DNA of 64,000 nucleotides from Halomonas litopenaei (GTDB lineage Bacteria > Pseudomonadota > Gammaproteobacteria > Pseudomonadales > Halomonadaceae). The translations under genes and the position numbers were made by a program. The stretch is from NCBI RefSeq assembly GCF_003045775.1, contig NZ_PXNS01000001.1, positions 372,001-436,000 of the forward strand, written 5' to 3'. The notes under the pieces are model-generated. The model ran no database searches. It was not told where the DNA came from and worked only from the letters and a program-made list of their open reading frames with translations. Positions 8,709 through 15,957 of this stretch are shown one piece after another. Numbering within the stretch: position 1 is the stretch's first letter; each line of letters starts with the position of its first letter.

Positions 8709-9292
8709 GGCTGCTTCCTCCCTTCGGTACCGGACGAGGTGCCTGTGTCAGGGCCAGGTCTGGATTCGGATTCAGGCACGTGGGCGGGGGCCTCGGCATC
8801 GACCACGCCGATGGTCTCGCGTCCGGTCAGCTGGGCGATCAGTCGAGTGATCACCGACAGCAGCGAAAAGGCGGCGCCGATCGGAATGGCGGCGTAGATC
8901 CAGGCGATCGAGATGCCGACGCCGGAGAGCATCTGGTTCTGCACGCGCAGCGTCATCTGATAGCCGTAGATCACCAGGATCGCCAGGACGATCATGCAGC
9001 AGGTGGCGATCAGTATCTCCAGCGCCTTGAGGGCGGAGGTCGGCACCAGCTTGTAGATCACTTCGACGGCCATCATGTAGCCGCCGCGAAAGGTCGCTGC
9101 GGCGCCCAGAAAGACGCACCAGATCATGGTGGAGCGGGCCATCACCTCCGACCAGGTGGAGGGGGCGTCGAACACGAACCGGGTCAGCACCTGGTAGAAG
9201 CCAAGGCTTACCGAGGCGATCAACATCAGCACCGCTGCGTAGAGGGCGACCTGGGAGATGGCCCGCTCGAGACGGAAGAACAGATCCAGCAT
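8705..9292 (-). CDS. TRAP transporter small permease subunit (DctQ family), sugar-acid cluster
   Basis: 195 aa with four predicted membrane segments (roughly 10-32, 45-65, 85-110 and 125-148) and a Pro/Ser-rich hydrophilic tail. The start at 9292 (MLDLFFRLE) is preferred because longer in-frame starts only add a hydrophilic leader atypical of DctQ. It sits between dctP, from which it is separated by a large hairpin, and dctM. It is the small membrane partner that pairs with DctM in the TRAP complex. Confidence 0.9.
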   Translation of the reverse strand: MLDLFFRLERAISQVALYAAVLMLIASVSLGFYQVLTRFVFDAPSTWSEVMARSTMIWCVFLGAAATFRGGYMMAVEVIYKLVPTSALKALEILIATCCMIVLAILVIYGYQMTLRVQNQMLSGVGISIAWIYAAIPIGAAFSLLSVITRLIAQLTGRETIGVVDAEAPAHVPESESRPGPDTGTSSGTEGRKQP

Positions 9293-9339
9293 GGGGCTTT
9301 CCTCATCGCGGGTAAGGCCCGAGGACGGGTCAGGCTTGA

Positions 9340-9383
9340 CCGCCCAAGCGCTCGCCAACGGCAGGCAGCGAGCGCTCGGGCGG
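9340..9383 (-). other. Large stem-loop between dctP and dctQ
   Basis: Left arm 9340-9355 and right arm 9368-9383 pair as 9 bp (AGCGCTCGC with GCGAGCGCT), one mismatch, then 6 bp (CCGCCC with GGGCGG), around a 12-nt loop. It sits 28 nt after the dctP stop without a U-tract. Such structures between binding-protein and permease genes are known to raise relative binding-protein mRNA; that role here is inferred. Confidence 0.6.
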
Positions 9384-9410
9384 GAAGGTCAGTCGAGGAC
9401 CGGTGGACGA

Positions 9411-10427
9411 TCAGCTGCCGCAGTCGCTGGAGCGAATGCGATCGAGCATTTCCGAGCCGTACTCGTCGGTGTAGACCGAGTAGGAGGGCTCGACGGCGGC
9501 CTGGAACTGGGACTTGTCGATGTCATCGACCACGGTCATGCCCTTGGCCTTGAGTTCCTCGACGCCTTCGGTCTCGAGTCTCGACACCATCGCACGCGTG
9601 GCCTCGGCGCCGGCCTGGGCGGCCTCCATGAACCAACCCTTCTGCTCATCGGACAGGCCGTCCCAGAGGATCGGCGAGGCCAGCATGATGGCCGGAGAAT
9701 AGACGTGGCCGGTCAGCGACAGGCGATCCTGGACCTCCCACAGGTTGCCGGTGAGGATCACCGAGATGGGGTTTTCCTGGCCGTCCACGGTGCCCTGCTG
9801 CAGCGCGGTAAACAGCTCCGGGAAGGCCATCGGTGTCGGATGTACGCCCATCTCGTTGAACGCCGCCATGTGCATCTCGTTTTCCATGGTGCGGATCTTG
9901 AGACCCTGGGCGTCTTCGGGGGTCTCGATGTCACGCTGGCTGTTGGTCATGTGGCGGAAGCCGTTCTCGGTCCAGGCAAGCCCCACCAGATCGTGTTCGC
10001 CGATCTTGTCGAGCAGGTCCTGGCCGACCTCGCCATCCAGCACGCAGCGGGCGTGGTCGTAGTCCTTGAACAGAAACGGCAGGTCGAGCACGTAGGTCTC
10101 GGGGACGAAGTTGCCCAGCGGCCCGGTGGAGGTGACCACGGCGTCGATGGTGCCGATCTGCAGGCCTTCGATCATGGCGCGCTCGCCGCCCAGCGCACCG
10201 GAAGACTGCTCGTTGACCGTGAATTCGCCGTCGGACAGCTCCTCCAGGGTCGCCTTGAAGGCATCGATACCCTCGGAGTAGTGAGAGCTGTCCGAGGTGG
10301 TGTGGCCGACGGTGATGGTCTGGGCGGCGGCCGCCGGCAGGGCAAACCCGGCCAGTGCCACCGCCAGCAGGCAGGGCTTGAGGTGAAAGGCGGGCAGGCG
10401 TGTTGCGTGGCGTACAGTCGTCGTCAT
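9411..10427 (-). CDS. TRAP transporter substrate-binding protein (DctP family), sugar-acid cluster
   Basis: 338 aa with a Sec signal peptide (hydrophobic LLAVALAGFALPAAAA, cleavage after about residue 34) followed by the DctP fold starting TITVGHTTSDSSHYSEG. The motif GLKIRT carries the Arg that normally salt-bridges the ligand carboxylate. It would deliver an organic acid to DctQM from the periplasm. It lies downstream of oiaK and upstream of dctQ, with a hairpin on each side. The AACAACAA tract directly abutting its start codon suggests post-transcriptional control. Ligand identity (D-apionate or relative) is inferred from neighbours. Confidence 0.9.
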   Translation of the reverse strand: MTTTVRHATRLPAFHLKPCLLAVALAGFALPAAAAQTITVGHTTSDSSHYSEGIDAFKATLEELSDGEFTVNEQSSGALGGERAMIEGLQIGTIDAVVTSTGPLGNFVPETYVLDLPFLFKDYDHARCVLDGEVGQDLLDKIGEHDLVGLAWTENGFRHMTNSQRDIETPEDAQGLKIRTMENEMHMAAFNEMGVHPTPMAFPELFTALQQGTVDGQENPISVILTGNLWEVQDRLSLTGHVYSPAIMLASPILWDGLSDEQKGWFMEAAQAGAEATRAMVSRLETEGVEELKAKGMTVVDDIDKSQFQAAVEPSYSVYTDEYGSEMLDRIRSSDCGS

Positions 10428-10434
10428 TGTTGTT
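10427..10434 (-). promoter_or_regulatory. AACAACAA (Hfq/Crc-type CA motif) abutting dctP start
   Basis: On the minus strand the octamer AACAACAA runs between the ribosome-binding GAGGA and the ATG, its last A being the A of the start codon. It matches the AAnAAnAA catabolite-activity motif bound by Hfq with Crc in pseudomonads. Whether this organism uses that system cannot be seen here. Confidence 0.4.
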
Positions 10435-10462
10435 TCCTCTTTGCGGGATGACGCTTGGGTGT

Positions 10463-10484
10463 GGCCGTGCCCGGTGGCACGGCC
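10463..10484 (-). other. Hairpin between oiaK and dctP
   Basis: GGCCGTGCC (10463-10471) pairs perfectly with GGCACGGCC (10476-10484) across a CGGT loop, only 3 nt after the oiaK stop. It is a possible attenuator or RNase-processing site between the enzyme and transporter parts of the operon. Confidence 0.5.
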
Positions 10485-10487
10485 GGA

Positions 10488-11846
10488 TCAGTGCTCGTGG
10501 TCGGCCAGGGCTCGTCCTCGCCTTAGCCGCTCGAAGTAGTCGTCGCCACCGATCTGGCCGCCCTTGAAGGCGATCTCCAGATCCTGGTAGCGCGGGTCGT
10601 CGCTGTGGGCCTGGCACAGCGGCGAACCCGGGGTGTCCGGCAGCGGCATCTTGACCGTCAGGGCATGGATGTTCAGGGCGGCGATGGCATGGCTCGAGGT
10701 GTCGCCGCCGGCCACGCACACCCGGGTCAGTCCCTGATCGTCCACCAGCGCCTTGAGCATCTCGCCGAGGGCCTTGCCCAGACTGTGGCGGCTGGATTCG
10801 GTGGCCAGGCTGTCGTCGTGGCTGTCGGGTCCCATGGCGGTGTGCAGGATGACGCTGCGGCCACTGCTCAGGGCATCCAGTGCCTTGAGGATGGCGGTGG
10901 CCATGGCCTCGTTGCGATGGGCGGGGATGGCCAGACTGCGGGCGTCGAGCTCGATGCGCTGAAAACCGGCATGCTCGACCGCCCAGTGAATCTGGCGTGC
11001 GGTGGTGCTGGAGACGCTGCCGGAGACCACCGCGATGCGCTCGACCGAACGGGGCGGAGTGAAGTCCTCGCCCCCTTCCACCAGCCCCAGGCGTCGCCAC
11101 TCGGCGAGCAAGGCGTACTCGACGCCGGACGAGCCGACCACGAAGCCGCCCTTGCCGCCTTGTTGCTGCGGGCGAGTGCGCCAGAGTTGATGACCCACCG
11201 CCTGTTGATGGGGGGGCTCGAGCACGTCGAACAGCACCGCCGGATGCTCGGCGAGGGCGTGATCCACGCGTTCGTCGATATCCGGCAGGGCCAGGCTGGG
11301 CACATCGATCAGGCCGACCGGCAGAGTGGTCTGGGCGGCCAGGTGGCGGCGCAGGTCCGCCTCGTGCATGGGGGTGACCGGGTGGCGCGACATCACCGGG
11401 TGTCGATCGATGCGGTAGATCTGATCCTGATAGGCGGCGTAGAGCTCGCCGAAGACGGTGTAGCGGCGCATCTGCGGCACCCCCACCACCAGTGGGATCG
11501 GTGTCTCGCCGAAGACGCCGCGAGCGACCTCCATGGCACAACCGATGCTGCCGACCTCGGGGCTGCTGTCGAAGGTCGAGCAGGTCTTGTAGTGGGTCAG
11601 CGCTGCGCTCTGTTCGGCCAGCCACTGGAAGGAACGCTTGAGCTCGCGGCGCATCCAGTCATTGGACTCGCTGCGGCTGGTGCCGGCCAGACCCAGGGCA
11701 CGACAATGATCGAAGCGCGCTCGCTGTTCGGCGCTGGGGCGAGCGGTGAACAGCACACTGGGGACGCCCTGGCAGGCCAGGGCCTCGAGCGCGTCGGTGG
11801 AGCCGGTCAGGTCGTCGCCGTAGTAGCTCAGCAGCAGGTCGTTCAT
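10488..11846 (-). CDS. oiaK: Four-carbon acid sugar kinase family (DUF1537), probable 3-oxo-isoapionate kinase
   Basis: 452 aa, normal for the DUF1537/OtnK family. The N-terminal domain begins LLSYYGDDLTGSTD with the paired Asp residues of the sugar-acid site. The C-terminal nucleotide-binding domain contains VCVAGGDTSSHA near residue 385. It overlaps the RuBisCO-like gene by 4 nt (ATGA) and follows apnO. In the characterised D-apiose/D-apionate routes a DUF1537 kinase phosphorylates 3-oxo-isoapionate, giving the substrate for a RuBisCO-like protein. The family also includes 3-oxo-tetronate kinases. The pairing with a RuBisCO-like protein rather than an OtnC aldolase favours OiaK. Confidence 0.8.
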   Translation of the reverse strand: MNDLLLSYYGDDLTGSTDALEALACQGVPSVLFTARPSAEQRARFDHCRALGLAGTSRSESNDWMRRELKRSFQWLAEQSAALTHYKTCSTFDSSPEVGSIGCAMEVARGVFGETPIPLVVGVPQMRRYTVFGELYAAYQDQIYRIDRHPVMSRHPVTPMHEADLRRHLAAQTTLPVGLIDVPSLALPDIDERVDHALAEHPAVLFDVLEPPHQQAVGHQLWRTRPQQQGGKGGFVVGSSGVEYALLAEWRRLGLVEGGEDFTPPRSVERIAVVSGSVSSTTARQIHWAVEHAGFQRIELDARSLAIPAHRNEAMATAILKALDALSSGRSVILHTAMGPDSHDDSLATESSRHSLGKALGEMLKALVDDQGLTRVCVAGGDTSSHAIAALNIHALTVKMPLPDTPGSPLCQAHSDDPRYQDLEIAFKGGQIGGDDYFERLRRGRALADHEH

Positions 11847-13108
11847 GGGCAGAAGGTCTCCAGAGCCTGGGCCAATTCGCCATGATCACGGGCGTGGTCG
11901 GCCAGCGAGATGCCGCGTGCAGCGGCGTCGTAGGCCTGGCGCAGGCTCCTGACGCCGGCGGCGATACCGCCAGGGTGGGCCATGATGCCGCCGCCTGCGG
12001 TAACGATCATGTCGCTGCGGCCCCCCATGGCGCGGCAGGTGTCGATGGCCTGGCAGGCGGTCTGATTGGACGAGAATACCGGCATCACGGTGTGGGCGGG
12101 TCCCGGGGGCTCGAACAGCGGCGTCAGGCAGGCCCGGGCGCTGGCGGCGACACTGTCGTCGGACTCCGAGAACTTGTTGGCCAGACCATTGACGTGAAGG
12201 TGATCGACGCCGGCCAGGCGCCAGAAGGTCTGCCAGGCGGCGAAGTCCATGCCCAGCAGCGGCTCCCGGCTGAACATGCCCCAGCCGGCGCGGTGGCCGT
12301 GGATGGGCAGCTCACAGTGGCGCCGCAGATGACTGACGCCGGCCAGACCCACCGCGTTCAGGGCGACCATCACACAGCTGCCGCCGGCGGCCAGCACGTG
12401 GTCGTGGTGCCGGCGCATCTCGTCGATCTCGCCGGTGATGTTGAAGGCCACCATGACCTTGCGTCCGGTGAGCTGCTCATGTTCAAGCACCAGCGGCATG
12501 ATCGCGTCGACCCGCTCGGTGAACGGGCAGTGCGGGCCGTTGGCCTGGAGTTCATCGTCCTTGATGAAGTCGATGCCGCCATCCAGCAGTTCCTTCACCA
12601 CCTCGGCGGTGGCATCGGGAGAGAGCCCGACGCTGGGCTTGATGATGGTGCCGATCAGCGGACCCTGGTCGACGCCGCTGAGGCGGCGGGTACCGTCGAT
12701 GCCGAACTGGGGCCCGGGGCAGGCCTCGGCAAAGGCGTGGGGCAGGCTGACGTCGAGCAGCCTGAGCCCGGAGAATTCCTTGAGTTCATACAGATTGCCG
12801 GCGAGGGTGGCCATCAGCGTGCTCAACGACGGACCGAGGTTCTCAAGGGGCCAGGACAAACGCACCCGGGCACGCTGGTAACGGGTGCCGGGCGGCTGGG
12901 GCCGGGTCGGCATGGGCAGCGAGGGCGCGTCGACGCTGTCGAGCAATTCGATGGACTCGACCCTGGCCGCATGACGCTTTCGAAAGTCATCGGTCTCCGC
13001 AGCCAGGCGGGTGAAGGTGCCGCAGGATTGCTCCCCGGCCATCACCTGGCAGGCCTGCTCCACCTCGAAGGGGGTCTCGATCAGGTAGCTGGCTTCGATT
13101 CGGTTCAT
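11843..13108 (-). CDS. oiaX: RuBisCO-like protein, probable 3-oxo-isoapionate-4-phosphate transcarboxylase/hydrolase
   Basis: 421 aa, the size of a RuBisCO large subunit. Residues 1-140 are the N-terminal alpha/beta domain and the rest the TIM barrel. It keeps GTIIKPS (Lys157) and the full metal motif FIKDDE (Lys183, Asp185, Glu186), where RuBisCO carries its carbamylated lysine. Other barrel motifs are HGHRAGWG (271-278) and AGGGIMAHPGG (371-381). RuBisCO-like proteins of D-apionate pathways either decarboxylate 3-oxo-isoapionate-4-phosphate or cleave it to 3-phosphoglycerate and glycolate. No tetrose-phosphate isomerase is present in the cluster, so the hydrolytic version is favoured. It is coupled to the kinase by a 4-nt overlap. 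Confidence 0.75.
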   Translation of the reverse strand: MNRIEASYLIETPFEVEQACQVMAGEQSCGTFTRLAAETDDFRKRHAARVESIELLDSVDAPSLPMPTRPQPPGTRYQRARVRLSWPLENLGPSLSTLMATLAGNLYELKEFSGLRLLDVSLPHAFAEACPGPQFGIDGTRRLSGVDQGPLIGTIIKPSVGLSPDATAEVVKELLDGGIDFIKDDELQANGPHCPFTERVDAIMPLVLEHEQLTGRKVMVAFNITGEIDEMRRHHDHVLAAGGSCVMVALNAVGLAGVSHLRRHCELPIHGHRAGWGMFSREPLLGMDFAAWQTFWRLAGVDHLHVNGLANKFSESDDSVAASARACLTPLFEPPGPAHTVMPVFSSNQTACQAIDTCRAMGGRSDMIVTAGGGIMAHPGGIAAGVRSLRQAYDAAARGISLADHARDHGELAQALETFCP

Positions 13109-13168
13109 GCCTGGCCTCTTGATACTCGCGATGGCGCTGTCGTCAGACTCTGTGGAGAGCGTGGCCCC

Positions 13169-13999
13169 TCAGGTGATGCGCTGAATGCTGTCGGCGATGG
13201 CGTCCGGTTCGAACACCCGCTTCCAGTCATCGCGCATCAGCATCGGCTTGCCGTTCTCGATCGCCTTGTTGCAGGCGTCCGAGAAAGCGCCGGGCTGCTC
13301 ATCGAAGATCACCGCACCGAGGATGTTGAGATGGCCAAGCAGAAAGTCCCTGGCACACTCATGGCTGACGCCTCGATCCACGACTTCGTCCATCGCTTCA
13401 CGCATCACCGATAACAGTGTGGCACATACCGTTTCCGACAGACCGGGTTCCAGCAGCGCCATCTGTTCAACGCTGACGCGATGGCTGCGCCCGACGGGGG
13501 CATAGATGGTCCTGGCCACGGCCTCGCCCAGGGCGAAATGGCGCTCGTCCCCCTGCATCAGGGCGCTGACGATATGCTGGGTGGCGTGGCTGCCGCCGAA
13601 ATAGTCGCGCTTGGCCTCGAGGGTGGTCTCGTCGTTGAAGATCGGCGGGTGACACGGGTGGGTGACGAAGTAGACCAGGTCGTCACGTTCGGGCAGATGG
13701 CCGGCGAAGGGGGCGGCGGCGTCCAGGCAGACCACCATGGTGCCGGCTTCGATCGACGGCGACAGCTCGGCGGCAATCTTCTGGATCAGGGTGTCGGGAA
13801 CGGCCAGGATGACCACATCCGCGCCGGCCACCGCCTGCTCGGGGCTGTCGACGCACTCGATGTCGAGTTCGTCGCGAAGCCGTTGGCGGCCCTGTTCGCT
13901 GACCTCGACGTGACGCACGTCGAAGTCCGAAGTCTTGAGATTGCGGGAGAGGCGGGCGCCCATCTTGCCGCCGGCACCGATCAAGGCAATGGTCGTCAT
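13169..13999 (-). CDS. apnO: D-apionate oxidoisomerase-like dehydrogenase
   Basis: 276 aa. It opens with a Rossmann motif MTTIALIGAGGKMGARL and carries VTHPCHPPIFND, RSHRVSVEQMALLEPGLSETV and C-terminal MRDDWKRVFEP, which I recognise from D-apionate oxidoisomerases. That enzyme oxidises D-apionate and migrates its hydroxymethyl group, giving 3-oxo-isoapionate. The start at 13999 is the first Met directly before the nucleotide-binding strand. It is the first gene of the minus-strand operon, 60 nt ahead of the RuBisCO-like gene, and is transcribed divergently from the GntR regulator. Activity on a different branched sugar acid cannot be excluded. Confidence 0.8.
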   Translation of the reverse strand: MTTIALIGAGGKMGARLSRNLKTSDFDVRHVEVSEQGRQRLRDELDIECVDSPEQAVAGADVVILAVPDTLIQKIAAELSPSIEAGTMVVCLDAAAPFAGHLPERDDLVYFVTHPCHPPIFNDETTLEAKRDYFGGSHATQHIVSALMQGDERHFALGEAVARTIYAPVGRSHRVSVEQMALLEPGLSETVCATLLSVMREAMDEVVDRGVSHECARDFLLGHLNILGAVIFDEQPGAFSDACNKAIENGKPMLMRDDWKRVFEPDAIADSIQRIT

Positions 14000-14048
14000 G
14001 GCCAGGTAACCTGTGTGAAAAAGTGGAAGAGGCAAGCTGTGCTGCAAC

Positions 14049-14062
14049 TGGTATGATGACAA
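14049..14062. promoter_or_regulatory. Candidate GntR/FCD operator in the apnO-gntR divergent region
   Basis: TGGTATGATGACAA has TGGT and ACAA (complement TTGT) half-sites separated by 6 nt, resembling the TnGT-N-ACnA pattern of FadR-subfamily operators. It lies 50 nt upstream of apnO and about 100 nt upstream of the regulator. Only one such site was noticed, so the call is tentative. Confidence 0.3.
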
Positions 14063-14164
14063 TATAAGTGGCCGGGGCTGTCAAACACGACCTTGGTCGA
14101 GTGTCATGTTCCAGGACCGCTGGCATGGGTATGCTGCGGGGCCTGGCGCCGCGAGGTAGAGGCC

Positions 14165-14872
14165 ATGAGCGACTCGTTGAAAATTTCTCGCCGCAAACTG
14201 TCCGACGAGGTGTTCGATCGGCTTTATCAGCAACTGCTGAACGGCGACTACGCGCCGGGGGACAGCCTGCCCTCTGAGCGGGAATTGATGGATACCTTCG
14301 GGGTCGGCCGGCCGGCCATCCGCGAAGCGATGCAGGCGCTGGAGCGACTGGGGCTGGTGTCGATCCACCACGGGCAGCGGCCCAAGGTGCTGACGCCCAG
14401 TGCCGACGGCATGCTGGCCCAGATCGAACTGACCGCGATGCACCTGCTGTCGACCGAACCCGCCTCGCTCGAACACCTCAAGGAGGCGCGGCTATTCTTC
14501 GAGGTGGGCATGGTGGCGCGGGCGGCGCGGCAGGTGGGCGCCAAGGATCTGGCGCGCCTCGAGGCGCTGGTGGAGCGCCAGCGGGTGGCGCTGAACAAGG
14601 ACATCGATGCCTTTATCGCGGCGGACATGGGGTTTCATGTTGCCATCGCCGAGACCACCGGCAACCCTATCTTCATCGCGGTCAGTCGGGCGATGTTCGA
14701 GTGGCTGGCCAGGTTCCATACCTCGCTGATCCACTGGAAAGGCAGCGAGCATGTGACGCTGGAGGAGCACGAGCGCATCCTGGCGGCGTTGAAGAACGGC
14801 GACGAAGGCGCCGCCATTCGCGAGATGACGCGTCATCTGGAAAGGGCGCGTTCGGTGTACGCTCCCAGTTGA
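14165..14872 (+). CDS. GntR-family transcriptional regulator, FadR/FCD subfamily
   Basis: 235 aa. The winged HTH occupies residues 8-75 (VFDRLYQQLLNGDYAPGD, LPSERELMDTFGVGRPAIREAMQ). It is followed by an FCD ligand domain with the usual metal/ligand residues in DMGFH, EEHERIL and near the C-terminus. The start at 14165 has GAGG about 10 nt upstream. It is divergent from the apionate operon and the most likely local regulator; FCD proteins typically respond to an organic-acid inducer. Repression relieved by apionate or an intermediate is inference. Confidence 0.88.
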   Translation: MSDSLKISRRKLSDEVFDRLYQQLLNGDYAPGDSLPSERELMDTFGVGRPAIREAMQALERLGLVSIHHGQRPKVLTPSADGMLAQIELTAMHLLSTEPASLEHLKEARLFFEVGMVARAARQVGAKDLARLEALVERQRVALNKDIDAFIAADMGFHVAIAETTGNPIFIAVSRAMFEWLARFHTSLIHWKGSEHVTLEEHERILAALKNGDEGAAIREMTRHLERARSVYAPS

Positions 14873-14940
14873 GGGCGCATTGATCCCCGCTTTTGACGCT
14901 CGCCCCGGACGGGCGACACTTATCGAGAAGGAACGGGACC

Positions 14941-15783
14941 TTGGATAGTGATCTGGTCTACGCCCTGGACATGGCGGGGACGGTGGTCTTCGCCCTGTCG
15001 GGCATCTTGCTGGCGTGCCGCTCACGCATGGATCCCATCGGCATGCTGGTGCTGGCGGCGGTGACCGCCGTCGGAGGAGGGACCCTGCGTGATCTGGTGC
15101 TGGGTGTCGCCCCGGTGTTCTGGATCCGCGATCCGACCTATCTTTGGGTGATCCTGGCCACGGTGCTGTGCGCGCTGGTCGGATTTCACTATATCCATCG
15201 CCTCAATCGGGTGGTGCTGCCGGTGGCCGACGCCTTTGGTCTGGCGCTGTTCGTGATCATTGGTGCCAACAAGGCGATGCTGCTGGGGACCTCGGGGGTC
15301 GTGGCGGTGTTGATGGGGCTGTTTACCGGGGTGGCCGGCGGGATGATCCGTGACGTGCTGGCAAGGCGGGTGCCGATGGTGCTGTGTCGTGAGGTCTACG
15401 CCACCGCCGCCATCGCCGGCGGTGTGGTCTTCGTGGCATTGGCAAGCCTCGGCGCCCCCAGGCTTGGCATTCTGCTGTCGCTTGTCACCACCCTGGGGCT
15501 GCGGCTCGCGGCAATCCGCTGGCAGCTGGCGCTGCCGGTGCTGGCCTGGGTGGTGATCGAGCCATCTCCAGGCCAGTCGGCGTCGAGTCGGGCGGCGGAT
15601 GCCGACGCCGCAGCGGAGCCCGCTGACCCTGCGTCGATGCCGGCCGATGGCAATGACGCACCGCTGACGTCGGCCCGCGAGACGGCAACGTCCGCCGACG
15701 TCGCGCGTCCCAAGATGCGGGTGAGGATGGTCTCCCGAAGCAAGGCCGCCCGCCTGTGGCCCGAGGATGAGGACGTCGACTGA
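14941..15783 (+). CDS. Trimeric intracellular cation channel (TRIC/UPF0126) family membrane protein
   Basis: 280 aa with seven predicted membrane helices formed by two UPF0126 repeats, marked by VGGGTLRD (near residue 45) and AGGMIRD (near 140). Bacterial TRIC proteins such as YadS/YicG are K+-permeable homotrimeric channels. A hydrophilic C-terminal tail of about 70 residues (Ala/Asp-rich, then basic) is longer than usual. The TTG start at 14941 is chosen because GAAGGAACG lies just upstream; an earlier in-frame start would add an odd hydrophilic leader. It follows the GntR gene by 68 nt, perhaps on the same transcript. Confidence 0.85.
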   Translation: MDSDLVYALDMAGTVVFALSGILLACRSRMDPIGMLVLAAVTAVGGGTLRDLVLGVAPVFWIRDPTYLWVILATVLCALVGFHYIHRLNRVVLPVADAFGLALFVIIGANKAMLLGTSGVVAVLMGLFTGVAGGMIRDVLARRVPMVLCREVYATAAIAGGVVFVALASLGAPRLGILLSLVTTLGLRLAAIRWQLALPVLAWVVIEPSPGQSASSRAADADAAAEPADPASMPADGNDAPLTSARETATSADVARPKMRVRMVSRSKAARLWPEDEDVD

Positions 15784-15957
15784 GCCCTCGATTGACGGTT
15801 TTCTTCCTCGATGCTCGAGCATCGCCGTCTGCAACTCTGTGCTGGGATCTCTGCGATCGATGCCAGGCGATTGCCTCTGGCGCGGGCAGGCGGGAGGCAT
15901 CTATCTTGCGGGTGTGACGCCCATCCTCGGGCGTTGCTCGCCGGCAGGAGAGATGGC

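Noticed and set aside
11882..13414. 510-codon open frame on the plus strand opposite oiaX/oiaK
   Set aside because: It is a high-GC antisense shadow of two clearly recognised genes, with no family signature and no ribosome site. Similar antisense frames throughout the window were dropped for the same reason.
10488..13999. Assignment to the D-threonate/L-threonate (OtnK-OtnC-LtnD) pathway
   Set aside because: DUF1537 kinase and dehydrogenase are compatible, but there is no OtnC aldolase or OtnI isomerase; instead there is a RuBisCO-like protein and an ApnO-like oxidoisomerase.
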